Positions 44,165 to 53,205 of a DNA stretch of 64,000 bases are shown in pieces (position 1 is the stretch's first letter; every line of letters begins with the position of its first letter). The translations under genes and the position numbers were made by a program. The notes beneath the pieces were generated by a model. The model had not been told where the DNA came from. It searched no databases and saw only the letters and a program-made list of their open reading frames with translations. Origin of the DNA: Anaerolineaceae bacterium (lineage in GTDB: Bacteria > Chloroflexota > Anaerolineae > Anaerolineales > UBA11657); the NCBI GenBank assembly GCA_003569365.1, contig BGOS01000004.1, positions 154,271 to 218,270 of the forward strand. Direction: 5' to 3'.

Positions 44165-46579
44165 TCAGGCGTAAGCGAGGCTCTCCGAAACTCGAATGCG
44201 GGCGGCGCGCTGCGCGGGCATGGCCGACGCCAGCACTGCGATCACCAACACACATACAAGCCAAATTCCCGCAGCGGAGAATGCAAACTTAAAATCCAAA
44301 TCCATCTTTAGCATTACCTGGCCCAGCGCCCGCGCAAATGGCCGCGCCACCACAAACGCCAGTGGAACTGCAAGCAGCCAGCTGACGGCAGCTTGCAGCA
44401 CGCCCTCCAGTAAAAACATAATCATGATTGTGCGCGACCGCGCACCGACAGCCCGCATCACGCCCACCTCGCGCGTGCGTTCCACCACACTGATTGCAAG
44501 CGAACCCATCAGTCCGAGGCCGCCAACAACTGCCACCACCACCGCCACCACAAGCAGCAGTGCAGTCACCACCGAAAACTGACCCAGCGCAAAAACTTTG
44601 TCCTCGGCAGTCGTCGCGGAGCCAAACGTGCTTACAATCACCTGCCGCGCTTCAAGCGCGTCGTTGATGCGCCGGTAAACCGCTTCCACATCGGCTGCGG
44701 ACTGGGAGCGTGTCCGCACCAGCAGCCGGCTGCCCTGCTCAAACTTTTTGGTGGCGGCCTTAACGGCGTCCGCGGGCGCGTACACCGGGTCAGGGTCGCC
44801 CACCTTGCGATGCGCCACCTTGAAGATGCCCGCCACACTCCATGGACTGGTGCCAAACTCGCCCATGTCCAATGACACTGCATCGCCGACGCGCAACCCA
44901 TTTTCATCAGCCATCTCGCGGCTGATCATTATTTCATTTGTCGCACGATTGGTGAGCCAGCGCCCCTCAAGCATGCGCGGCACATACATGTCGCTGCCAA
45001 ATGGCACGCCAATAATTTGCGCACCGGAGCCAACTTCGCGCGCGCGCTGCCCTGCCCGCAGTACCGACACCGGGTGCACGTACCAAAGTTCAGCCGCAGC
45101 CACCTCCGGCATTGCGACCACCGCCGGCAGCACGCGGTTAACACGCTCCTCACGCACAAATACAAAACGGATGTTGTACGCCCGGCGCGCCAAATCCGTA
45201 TCCAGCGTAAAAATCAACGACTCATTGAGGCTCAGGACTGACATGAACATTGCACCGGCTGCAATCAGAACCACCTGCGTGAGCAGCAAGCGCTCCTTGC
45301 GCCGGAACATGTTGCCCAACGCCAGTGCAGGCCCCGCCGGCAACCGGCCGAGGCCCGCGCGCTCCAGTGCCTGCTCAAAGCGCCCGCGCCCGAACTGGCC
45401 GGTGCCCAAGCCGTAGGATGCCAGCGCCTGCCGCACAGTTATCGCAACGCCGCGCAGCACAGGATGCAGCGCTGCCAGCAGCGGCACAGCCAACGCAGCC
45501 ATTACTTGAAACCCAAACGCACGCCGCGACAATTCAAAAATCTCGTGCTCAATATTAAACATATTCAAGAACCAGCGGCTGGCTCCGAAAGCAAGCAACC
45601 CGCCCAAAGGCACCGAAATGAGGAACGCCAGCACGCCATAGAAGGCGACGCCGGACAGATACAGCCGCCCGATCACACGCCGCGTTCCGCCAATCGCCTT
45701 GATGATGCCAATCTGGTTGGTCTGCTCAGTGATGATTGCGGTAACGGTGTTGGTCACGAGCACCACGCTCATCATCAATGAAACAACCGCCAGCACCTCC
45801 AATACCAGCTGCACGCCTTCCACCAACGGCCGCGCCCAGTGCTCGGTTGGGCCCTGAAACAGCGTGGCGCCCACGCTGATCCGGTCCTTGGCTAGCCGGT
45901 CTTTGATTTGCGCAGCAGCCGCGCGCGCATTCTCCTCGCTGTATGGCACTGTGCGCGCCTTCAAATTGAAGAAGCGCCCATCGGGAATGCCAAGCCGCTC
46001 CAAGCCCTGATTGTCCATGAAGAACACGGCATCGCCGCCAAACTGTGGCGGTTCCACCAGCGGCTGGCGCATCAGCCCGGTGATTTGGAAAGGACGCGCA
46101 GTTTCATCCGGCATTTCCAGCAGCACTGTGTCGCCCACCTTCAGGCCAAAGTACTGCGCCGTCAACCGCTCGACGCCAATCGTATTGCGGGTGGGCCAGC
46201 TGCCGGCTTTGAGCGTAACAACATCATAGGTCTGGTGCGCGTAATCGCTGCGCGTAACAATGTTGCCGCCGCGCCACTCCGCAGCTTGCTGCATTTTGTA
46301 GCGCACTGAAATCTGATTGCCAAGGTCAACGCCTTCAACCCCCGGCAGCTTGGCAAGCTGCTCCGCGTTGGCCAGCCCCACCGCATGCTGCAGAAACATG
46401 TTGATGTGCGACGGCTGCGTCTTGCGATGCGACTCATCCATGCCGTCAATCAGCTGGTCGCTCATGCCAAAGATGCCACCCACTGCAAACACGCCCGCCG
46501 CCACACTGGTGACCACCAGCACCGTGCGCGCCTTCTGGTGCCACAAATCAAACCATAGTTTTGCCCACAGCACGCTCAT
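44165..46579 (-). CDS. FtsX-like ABC permease with two FtsX domains
   Basis: 804-aa permease: N-terminal helix and a MacB-like periplasmic domain, then a three-helix FtsX bundle (residues ~270-400), a second periplasmic domain, and a C-terminal FtsX bundle (~690-790) containing VVAVVGGLGLMGSLAISVVERTREVGVMRAVGA, the family motif. The double-FtsX layout matches YbbP/LolE-like permeases that use the LolD-type ATPase encoded 12 nt upstream. It probably moves lipids, lipoproteins or peptides across or out of the membrane. Confidence 0.92.
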   Translation of the reverse strand: MSVLWAKLWFDLWHQKARTVLVVTSVAAGVFAVGGIFGMSDQLIDGMDESHRKTQPSHINMFLQHAVGLANAEQLAKLPGVEGVDLGNQISVRYKMQQAAEWRGGNIVTRSDYAHQTYDVVTLKAGSWPTRNTIGVERLTAQYFGLKVGDTVLLEMPDETARPFQITGLMRQPLVEPPQFGGDAVFFMDNQGLERLGIPDGRFFNLKARTVPYSEENARAAAAQIKDRLAKDRISVGATLFQGPTEHWARPLVEGVQLVLEVLAVVSLMMSVVLVTNTVTAIITEQTNQIGIIKAIGGTRRVIGRLYLSGVAFYGVLAFLISVPLGGLLAFGASRWFLNMFNIEHEIFELSRRAFGFQVMAALAVPLLAALHPVLRGVAITVRQALASYGLGTGQFGRGRFEQALERAGLGRLPAGPALALGNMFRRKERLLLTQVVLIAAGAMFMSVLSLNESLIFTLDTDLARRAYNIRFVFVREERVNRVLPAVVAMPEVAAAELWYVHPVSVLRAGQRAREVGSGAQIIGVPFGSDMYVPRMLEGRWLTNRATNEIMISREMADENGLRVGDAVSLDMGEFGTSPWSVAGIFKVAHRKVGDPDPVYAPADAVKAATKKFEQGSRLLVRTRSQSAADVEAVYRRINDALEARQVIVSTFGSATTAEDKVFALGQFSVVTALLLVVAVVVAVVGGLGLMGSLAISVVERTREVGVMRAVGARSRTIMIMFLLEGVLQAAVSWLLAVPLAFVVARPFARALGQVMLKMDLDFKFAFSAAGIWLVCVLVIAVLASAMPAQRAARIRVSESLAYA

Positions 46580-46591
46580 AAAGTGCCGCGC

Positions 46592-47395
46592 TTAATGCGC
46601 GCCCGCCGCTGCCGGTTGCAGCCCGGCTGCCGGCGCGGCAGAGCGTTCCACCACCTGCGCCCGGTCCGCACTCACCTGTCCGTTCACAATCTCAATCACG
46701 CGCGGTATGCGCCGTGCCAGCTCTTTGTCGTGCGTCACCATCACCATGGTTTTGCCCTGCGCCACCAGCGCGCAAAACAACTCAAATATTTCTGCAGCCG
46801 TCTTGGAGTCCAGGTTGCCAGTGGGCTCGTCCGCCAGCAGCAAGGGCGGGTCATTGGCCAGCGCACGCGCAATTGCAGCGCGTTGCTGCTGCCCGCCGGA
46901 CACCAGATTGGGCAGCTTGTGCGCCTGGTCGGCAAGGCCCACCAGCTCCAGCAAGTGGGCAGCCCGCTCACGGCGCTGGCGCGCCGGCAGCACCGCAGAA
47001 AAATCCATTGGCAGAATCACATTTTGCAGCAAAGTCAGCGCCGGCAACATTTGAAAAAACTGAAAGATGATGCCGACCGTGGCCCCGCGCCACGCGGCCA
47101 GGTCGTTCTCGCTCATGCCGTTGAGGCAATGGCCGCCAACATGCACTGTGCCACTGCTGGGCGCATCGATTCCGGTCACCATGTTCAACAGCGTGGATTT
47201 GCCGTTGCCGGAAGGGCCGACCACCGCCACAAATTCGCCGCGCTGCACTTCAAGCGAAATTTGATTGAGCACCGGCACCATGGCTGCGCCCACCTTGAAG
47301 CTCTTCGACACTTCTTGCAGGTGAATCAGCCGGTGCGCGCCACCATTGTTTGCGCCTGAATTTAGGGCTTTTACGCCGTTTGCCTGCTTGAACAC
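46592..47395 (-). CDS. LolD/MacB-type ABC ATPase
   Basis: 267-aa ATPase of the MacB/LolD group: Walker A GPSGNGKST, Q-loop region IIFQFFQMLPALT, signature VSGGQQQR, Walker B LLLADEPTGNLD and H-loop VTHDKEL. Partner of the FtsX permease immediately downstream. The start GTG 47395 follows TATAAT with a 7-nt gap; the longer ATG frame to 47434 would start upstream of that promoter. Confidence 0.94.
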   Translation of the reverse strand: MFKQANGVKALNSGANNGGAHRLIHLQEVSKSFKVGAAMVPVLNQISLEVQRGEFVAVVGPSGNGKSTLLNMVTGIDAPSSGTVHVGGHCLNGMSENDLAAWRGATVGIIFQFFQMLPALTLLQNVILPMDFSAVLPARQRRERAAHLLELVGLADQAHKLPNLVSGGQQQRAAIARALANDPPLLLADEPTGNLDSKTAAEIFELFCALVAQGKTMVMVTHDKELARRIPRVIEIVNGQVSADRAQVVERSAAPAAGLQPAAAGAH

Positions 47396-47402
47396 GCTTG
47401 CG

Positions 47403-47408
47403 ATTATA
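47403..47408 (-). promoter_or_regulatory. -10 element, leaderless LolD-type gene
   Basis: TATAAT on the minus strand, 7 nt from GTG 47395. It lies in the short divergent region before the peptidase gene. Confidence 0.55.
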
Positions 47409-47444
47409 GCTTTCAAGCACCGGAATTGGCACACCTATTGCAAC

Positions 47445-50066
47445 ATGGCGCACATGCTTGATCGCGCCAGCGTCATCAGTTCGCTGCATGCCGCCTTAAA
47501 CAACGGGCGGCCGGATTATGCGCGCCAGCTGGCAAAAACCTGGCTCGCAGCGTGGCCCGGGGACTTCACCATGCGGCTGCTGCTGGCCCGTGCCCACCTG
47601 TTGGAGGGCGAATTCATGGCAGCGCTCGATCTGCTTGGCGCCCTTGCAATTGTTGATCCGGAAAATGCAAGCGTGCCAGCGCTGCTTGTTACGGCCGCAG
47701 ACGGTGCGGGAGATAGTGAAGCTGCCACGCTGGCAATTGGGATGAGCCGCCTGCTTGGCGGTGCGGCGCTGCCGCGCGTGCCGTGGCTGGTGGCCACGCG
47801 TGAGAGCTGGATGGCGGCCCAAAGAGCCCAATGGCCCGAAGCGCGTGCTGCAGCCGAGCGCGCAATGCAAGCCGATGCGCCACTGCCATTGCCGGCCGTG
47901 CTGCTGCTCAAGAGCCACTGGACAATTGGCGAACACGAGCTCGCGCTCCCCTTGGCGCGCGCATTTTACGAGCGCTGGCCCACGTGCGTGCCCATCAATC
48001 TATGCCTCGCGGAATCCCTGCTGCGCACCGGCGACTACGGAGCCGGCGTGGCATTGCTGCACGATGTGGTGGCGCTGGATCCCGCAGCAGAGGTTGCCAA
48101 CCGCTACTGGGGACGTGACCACGCCTTCCGGCCAATCTGGCCGCCAGAGCCGCGCATAAGCCCACCCGGCCCGATCCCACCGGAGGTAAGCGAGGCACTT
48201 GGAACCAACCGCATAACCGACCGCGCTGGCTTGAGCAGCAGTGGTGTTGCCGGCGCGCCGGCCATGCAGCCTGCTGCCTGGTTGGAAGTTGAGACGCATG
48301 CTCCCAAAGCCGGCACCGTGCCCCAGCCAGCCATCGCAATGGCATGGGACGCGCCCATGCAAAACAGCTCAACCACCAATCCACCGTCAGCAGCGCCCGG
48401 GCTCAATGCTGCCTCCGAATTGCAGCACTTGCGCGAGCAGCTGCGCAAATTAAACCTGGGCGGCAAGCCGCGATCAACCGCAGGCTCTCGGCTGGTGCCA
48501 GTCCACGTAATCGTATCCAGCCGCCGCAATCTGGAGCAAAAGTTTTCCACCGCGGGAACAAGCGACGTGTTGGACAGCTTGCGCTCACTGGCGCAGGCCA
48601 CCGAGCAGCACACACGCCGGCCGTGCCTTCTGCTGCTGCCGGACTGCGCCGAGAGTCTTTTGCCACTGGGCTTGAAGCCGGTGAACGCCGCCAACGCGTG
48701 GGACGTAAAGCTGCTGCTGCACGATTTGCAAACAAAGCTGGCTGCCAGCCGCCGCCGGATCGGCTCGGTGCTGCTCGTCGGCGGCGACGATGTGGTCCCG
48801 TTCCACCGCCTGCCCAACCCGACAGACGATCACGACCGCGACGTGCCTTCAGACAACCCCTACGGCACGCCCGACGAAAATTATTTTGTGCCGGAATGGC
48901 CGGTGGGCCGCCTGCCCTCCACTTGCAATAACGACCCGCGCTTTCTGATTGGAGTCATTCGCGCTGCCATTCGTGGCCATCTGGAACCAAAAGCCAGCCT
49001 GCCCCCGCTCATCCGTTTGCTGCACTGGTTCTTTCCAACCTGGCAGCCCAACATTGCCCTCAACCGCACCTTCGGCTACAGCGCTGATGTGTGGCGCGAA
49101 GCATCGCGCGAAATATTTAATTTGATCGGGCGTGGCCGTGACTTGCGCACCAGCCCGCCGCTGCAGGCGGAGTCGCTGCCCGCCCGTTCGCTGGCGCCGG
49201 CGGATCTGGCGTACTTCAACCTGCATGGCCTCGAGGACAGCGCAGAATGGTTTGGGCACGCAGCCGGCGAAACTTCCGGCCCACAGTACCCCACGGCGCT
49301 GCGCCCGGAGGATGTTGGCGACTCAATTCCACCATCGATCATTTTTAGCGAAGCCTGCTACGGCGCCAACATCATCGGCAAGCAGCAGTCAGAGGCAGCC
49401 ATTTGCTTGCGCCTGCTCGAGTCCGGCAGCCGCGCCATGGTTGGCTCCACCAAAATTTCCTACGGCTCTGTCAGTGCGCCGCTCATCAGCGCGGATCTGC
49501 TTGCACAGCACTTCTGGCAGGGAGTGCTGCTGGGCCTGCCGGTCGGCGAGGCGTTGCGCCGCGCCAAGCTTGGCCTGGCACACACCATGAGCAAGCGTCA
49601 GGGCTTTCTGGATGGCGAAGACCAAAAAACTCTCATCAGCTTTGTCTTGTATGGCGATCCACTGCTCACCGGCCCCAACATTATTCCGGCGCCAGCCCAC
49701 TCCTCTAAAAAGAGCATGCAATCCGCCACGGGCAGCCTTAATCCGGCCTGCAGCAAAGGCGCGCAGATATCTACCGACCTGCCCGGTGGCGCAGCGACCC
49801 TGATTGACGTCAAGCAGCTGGTGGCGCGCTACCTGCCGGGCGCCAGCAGCTTTGATGTGCGCGTGAACCGGGCACAAGTGGGCTGCAATTGCGGCAGCCA
49901 GGATTGCCTGGCCGGGCGCCACGGCGCAAAAAGCGCCTTCAACCCGGAACGTACGGTTTACACCGTGCGCAATTCTGTGCAGCTAAACCAACACATGCAG
50001 CGCCAATACGCGCGCGTCACCGTGGACAAATCCGGCAAGGTCACCAAGCTGGCCATATCCCGCTGA
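47445..50066 (+). CDS. TPR-containing clan CD (caspase/gingipain-fold) cysteine peptidase
   Basis: 873 aa. Residues ~1-210 are helical with TPR-like repeats (ARQLAKTWLAAWPGDFTMRL). A low-complexity Pro/Ala linker follows, then an alpha/beta domain with VLLVGGDDVVPF, NPYGTPDENYF and a WPVGRLP block as in gingipain-type (C25) peptidases. The catalytic dyad of clan CD is visible: His594 in FNLHG and Cys638 in SEACYG, 44 residues apart, followed by the helix LLGLPVGEALRRAKLGL. The C-terminal ~90 residues form a separate module with CNCGSQDC and RVTVDKSGKV. No signal peptide, so it is cytoplasmic. ATG 47454 is an alternative start. The substrate is unknown. Confidence 0.85.
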   Translation: MAHMLDRASVISSLHAALNNGRPDYARQLAKTWLAAWPGDFTMRLLLARAHLLEGEFMAALDLLGALAIVDPENASVPALLVTAADGAGDSEAATLAIGMSRLLGGAALPRVPWLVATRESWMAAQRAQWPEARAAAERAMQADAPLPLPAVLLLKSHWTIGEHELALPLARAFYERWPTCVPINLCLAESLLRTGDYGAGVALLHDVVALDPAAEVANRYWGRDHAFRPIWPPEPRISPPGPIPPEVSEALGTNRITDRAGLSSSGVAGAPAMQPAAWLEVETHAPKAGTVPQPAIAMAWDAPMQNSSTTNPPSAAPGLNAASELQHLREQLRKLNLGGKPRSTAGSRLVPVHVIVSSRRNLEQKFSTAGTSDVLDSLRSLAQATEQHTRRPCLLLLPDCAESLLPLGLKPVNAANAWDVKLLLHDLQTKLAASRRRIGSVLLVGGDDVVPFHRLPNPTDDHDRDVPSDNPYGTPDENYFVPEWPVGRLPSTCNNDPRFLIGVIRAAIRGHLEPKASLPPLIRLLHWFFPTWQPNIALNRTFGYSADVWREASREIFNLIGRGRDLRTSPPLQAESLPARSLAPADLAYFNLHGLEDSAEWFGHAAGETSGPQYPTALRPEDVGDSIPPSIIFSEACYGANIIGKQQSEAAICLRLLESGSRAMVGSTKISYGSVSAPLISADLLAQHFWQGVLLGLPVGEALRRAKLGLAHTMSKRQGFLDGEDQKTLISFVLYGDPLLTGPNIIPAPAHSSKKSMQSATGSLNPACSKGAQISTDLPGGAATLIDVKQLVARYLPGASSFDVRVNRAQVGCNCGSQDCLAGRHGAKSAFNPERTVYTVRNSVQLNQHMQRQYARVTVDKSGKVTKLAISR

Positions 50067-50082
50067 GAGTCCAGGCACAACG

Positions 50083-51417
50083 ATGCAATCACAAAACACT
50101 TCCACGCTTGCAGCCCGCGCCGTGCGCAAGGGCGGCTATGGCTTCCACTACTTTCCGGATGAGCAGCACTACCGCAGCGCAGACTTGGAGCGCTGGCTGC
50201 CAGAACTGCAGGCGCTCGGGTCGGCCTGGCTTACGCTGCGCGGCTCAGCGGAGCGTGCCATTCCAGAGCCATTCATCAATGCGCTAGTGCAAGCCGGCAT
50301 CGAGCCCATCATTCACATCCCGCACAGCGGCGTCGAGCCCTTTGACCTTGAAGATCTGGCCAGCCTTGCTGCTGCCTACCGCAACTGGGGCGTCAATTAC
50401 GTTGTGCTGTACGACCAGCCCAACCAGCGCGAGCAGTGGCCCGCCGGATCCTTTGACCAACTGCATCTGATTGAGCGCTTCCTGACGTGCTGGCTGCCGG
50501 CAGTGAAGGTGCTGCACGCCAGCGGGCTGGCAGCCGTTTTCCCGCCGCTGCGCCAAGGCGGCACATTTTGGGATCTCTCATTTTTGCGCACCTCAATCGA
50601 AACGCTCACGGCGTGGGGCGAGACCGAACTGCTGCACGACATGATCCTGGGTGCGTACGCATTTGCCGGCCCGCATCCGGCAGACTGGGGCCGTGGCGGA
50701 CAAACCGCGTGGCCGGCTGCGCAGCCGTATTGCACGCCGCCCGGCTCAGAGGACCAGCTCGGTTTCCGCGCCTTCGAATGGTACGCAGAAGTGACCGCAG
50801 AGTGCCTGGGACAGCCCTTGCCAACTCTGGTGCTGGCCGGCGGCGCCCGCTTCGGTGAGCGGGATGCCACCACAGGCCAGCCACTGGACATTGCTTGGCA
50901 CACCACTTGCAATGCAAACATTGCACACGCCATGACCAACCGCCACCTGCCCGACTATTTGTTGAACATGAACTTCTGGCTGCTGGCTGCCGAAACACAG
51001 CCCGCAGCAGCCGCAGCGTGGTTTCCTGCCGGCAGCCAGCCGCTGCCGGTGTGCCAGCAGTTAAGCACACCAGTGCGCAGCGCTGCTTTGGCGTCCAACG
51101 CAAGCAAGCCCGGCGCCGCCAAGCGCCTGACGCACTACGTGCTGCTGCCCACCTTGGAGCACGGCCCGTCAGAGTGGCACTGGCGCGCGGCTGGCGGCTT
51201 TGTGCGCGACCAGCACGCAGCGTGCGGCTATTCAGCGGAGGATGCAGCTGCGGCACTGCAAGTTACGGTTGTGGGCTCCGAGCAGGAGATCAGCCGCCAA
51301 GTTGAGACCGGGTTGCGCGGCATCGGCTGCAAGGTACGGCGCGTTGCCGGCGCAGACTTCGGCCAGCTCACAGCCAACCTGGCTGCAAACGCAATTCCCG
51401 TCCCGCAAACAGCCTGA
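50083..51417 (+). CDS. Possible TIM-barrel (glycosidase-like) protein
   Basis: 444 aa. The alternating strand/helix pattern of the first ~270 residues (GYGFHYFPDE, GIEPIIHIPHS, GVNYVVLYDQPNQREQW) resembles a TIM barrel of glycoside hydrolases, but the NEP motif that normally carries the acid-base Glu is replaced by YDQPN, so activity is doubtful. A C-terminal domain begins near residue 345 and includes VGSEQEISRQVETGLRGIGC. No signal peptide, hence cytoplasmic. It follows the peptidase by 16 nt and precedes the FtsZ-like gene by 42 nt, suggesting a shared role. Confidence 0.5.
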   Translation: MQSQNTSTLAARAVRKGGYGFHYFPDEQHYRSADLERWLPELQALGSAWLTLRGSAERAIPEPFINALVQAGIEPIIHIPHSGVEPFDLEDLASLAAAYRNWGVNYVVLYDQPNQREQWPAGSFDQLHLIERFLTCWLPAVKVLHASGLAAVFPPLRQGGTFWDLSFLRTSIETLTAWGETELLHDMILGAYAFAGPHPADWGRGGQTAWPAAQPYCTPPGSEDQLGFRAFEWYAEVTAECLGQPLPTLVLAGGARFGERDATTGQPLDIAWHTTCNANIAHAMTNRHLPDYLLNMNFWLLAAETQPAAAAAWFPAGSQPLPVCQQLSTPVRSAALASNASKPGAAKRLTHYVLLPTLEHGPSEWHWRAAGGFVRDQHAACGYSAEDAAAALQVTVVGSEQEISRQVETGLRGIGCKVRRVAGADFGQLTANLAANAIPVPQTA

Positions 51418-51459
51418 TGCGATTCGCAAGTCATCCTGCAATAAACACGGATTAATCCC

Positions 51460-52683
51460 ATGACCCAAATATATTCACTAAGCGGAACGCCTGCCAAGGC
51501 CAAAGCCACCAAGAAAATTTCCATCAAGCTGATTGGCGTGGGCGGCGCTGGCGGCAATGCCGTTGACCGGCTGCTGGAGTTTGGCTTGGACGGCGTGGAG
51601 TATGTGGCCGCCAACACGGACGCGCAGGCGCTTAAGCGCTGCCATGCGCCCACAAAGATTTTGCTTGGCCGCCGCAGCACACGCGGCATGGGCACCGGCG
51701 GCGACCCGGGCGCGGGCGCGCAGGCCGCACGCGAAAGCATTGCGCAGCTCACCGAGGCATTGCACGACGCTGATTTGGTATTCCTCGCGGGCGGCATGGG
51801 CGGCGGCACCGGCAGTGGCGCCATCCCCGTCATTGCAGAGCTGGTGCGCTCGCTGGATACGCTGGCACTTGCCATTGTCACCACGCCATTTAACTGGGAA
51901 GGCCACCCGCGCCAACGCGTGGCCACCGCCGGTATTGTGCAACTGCAGCGCTTCTGCGACACACTTGTGGTGGTGCCCAACGACAAACTGCTGCAGTTTG
52001 CAACCCCCACGCTCTCGCTGGATGTGGCATTGCGGGCGGCCGATGACGTTCTGCGCCAAGCGGTGCAAGGCTTGACCGAGCTGGTTTCGCGCCCCGGAAT
52101 AATCCAAGTGGACTTTTCCGCCGTGCAGGCGCTGCTCCGAAAACCGGGCGGCGCGCTGCTAACGGTGGGCAGCGGCAAAGGCGACCGGAAGGTGGCAGAT
52201 GCCCTGCGCATGGCGCTGCAGCACCCGCTGCACGATGCCGCTGCGCTGGACCAGGCCACCGGAGTGCTCGCGCACTTCTCGGGCGGCGCCGACCTCACAC
52301 TCCACGAAATCAATGATGCCATTAGCGAGCTGCGCGCCGCTGCCCACCCCAAGGCAGAGCTGGTGTGGGGCACCAGCAGCGACGACCAGATGGTTGGCCG
52401 GGCGCAGGTGATCCTTATGGCCACGGGCGTCGGTGGTCACTCGCTGCAGGATGTAATGCAAGAAACGCAGCAGACCACAATCACCACCAGCGTGGTGCAG
52501 GAGCCAGAGCCGTTTATAGAGTTTGCGCCGCTGGGGGACCTCGCAGACAACGAATTCTTTGTGCCAGCACACGCTGCCAAACGGTTCACGTCCCGCCTGC
52601 AGCCCAGCAGCACATTCTCCAGCGCGCCAGTGCCGAACAACCTGGACACGCCGGCTTACTTGCGGCGCGGCGCGCACTCCTAG
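51460..52683 (+). CDS. FtsZ-like tubulin with altered T7 loop
   Basis: 407-aa FtsZ homologue. N-terminal GVGGAGGNAVDR and the tubulin signature GGMGGGTGSG (residues 111-120) are intact, so GTP binding is expected. The synergy loop that completes the neighbouring subunit's active site, normally NxDxxD, reads QVDFSAV: Gln216, Asp218, Ala221. The second catalytic Asp (E. coli Asp212 equivalent) is missing, predicting little or no GTP hydrolysis. The C-terminus ends LDTPAYLRR, matching the FtsZ tail that binds membrane partners. It is not in a cell-wall division cluster, so a second FtsZ paralogue is likely. Confidence 0.88.
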   Translation: MTQIYSLSGTPAKAKATKKISIKLIGVGGAGGNAVDRLLEFGLDGVEYVAANTDAQALKRCHAPTKILLGRRSTRGMGTGGDPGAGAQAARESIAQLTEALHDADLVFLAGGMGGGTGSGAIPVIAELVRSLDTLALAIVTTPFNWEGHPRQRVATAGIVQLQRFCDTLVVVPNDKLLQFATPTLSLDVALRAADDVLRQAVQGLTELVSRPGIIQVDFSAVQALLRKPGGALLTVGSGKGDRKVADALRMALQHPLHDAAALDQATGVLAHFSGGADLTLHEINDAISELRAAAHPKAELVWGTSSDDQMVGRAQVILMATGVGGHSLQDVMQETQQTTITTSVVQEPEPFIEFAPLGDLADNEFFVPAHAAKRFTSRLQPSSTFSSAPVPNNLDTPAYLRRGAHS

Positions 52684-52727
52684 CAGGCATTGAAAAATCT
52701 TTAGCACCAGTTGCGGAGCACAAGAAA

Positions 52728-52988
52728 ATGGCACTCAAAAAAACACAGGTGGACACCATCGCGCAAACGGTCTACCGGCGCTATCCCGAGCTTGGCGGCG
52801 TAACACCGCAGGTGCGCAATCAAGTGATTGGGGCTGCCAGCGCGAACGCAAAATCGCCCGCGGGCGGGCAGTACCTGCTCACATTCTCGGGTAAGGCTGT
52901 CACTGCCAGCGGCAAAGCAATGCCGCGCGTAGTGCGCGTCACCGCTGATGCAAATGGCCGCGTGCTCAAAATCAGCACATCACACTAA
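52728..52988 (+). CDS. Small protein resembling the peptidase C-terminal module
   Basis: 86 aa, soluble. It begins MALKKTQVDTIAQTVYRRY and ends RVTADANGRVLKISTSH. Both ends resemble the last ~90 residues of the peptidase (VDVKQLVARYLP ... RVTVDKSGKVTKLAIS), in the same order, without the Cys-rich insert. It may be a partner, substrate or inhibitor built from the same module (inference). GGAG lies ~10 nt upstream of ATG 52728; the FtsZ-like stop is 44 nt back. Confidence 0.6.
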   Translation: MALKKTQVDTIAQTVYRRYPELGGVTPQVRNQVIGAASANAKSPAGGQYLLTFSGKAVTASGKAMPRVVRVTADANGRVLKISTSH

Positions 52989-52998
52989 AGGATCTGCC

Positions 52999-53199
52999 AT
53001 GAATGCAACCCTTGCCAGTCTCTTCTCCAGCATCACGCGCGACATGGAGATTCTTGCGCTGCGCGCCATCACACATGTGGTGTTGAGCCTGCGGCAGGTG
53101 AAGCCGGTCTCGCGGCGCGTGCTGGGCTACGGCATGCTGGCGTTCAGTGCCGGCACAGCACTGGGCGCTGCCCTCGCGTTGGTGGCGGCCAGAATATAA
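52999..53199 (+). CDS. Small single-pass membrane protein
   Basis: 66 aa: an amphipathic N-terminal half (FSSITRDMEILALRAITHVV) and a C-terminal transmembrane helix (GYGMLAFSAGTALGAALALV). AAGGA lies 7 nt upstream of ATG 52999, and the gene follows its neighbour by 10 nt. It could anchor the FtsZ-like or peptidase module to the membrane (inference only). Confidence 0.65.
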   Translation: MNATLASLFSSITRDMEILALRAITHVVLSLRQVKPVSRRVLGYGMLAFSAGTALGAALALVAARI

Positions 53200-53205
53200 A
53201 TAAAC

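Noticed and set aside
46583..47359. 258-codon plus-strand frame opposite the LolD-type ATPase
   Set aside because: The minus strand carries all ABC ATPase motifs; the plus-strand product is His/Arg/Gln-rich and featureless.
51460..52683. Housekeeping FtsZ of the division cluster
   Set aside because: No ftsA, ftsQ, mur or mraZ genes nearby, and the T7 loop lacks a catalytic Asp.
52728..53199. The two small genes as a toxin-antitoxin pair
   Set aside because: The first resembles the peptidase C-terminal module rather than an antitoxin, and the second looks like a plain single-pass membrane protein.
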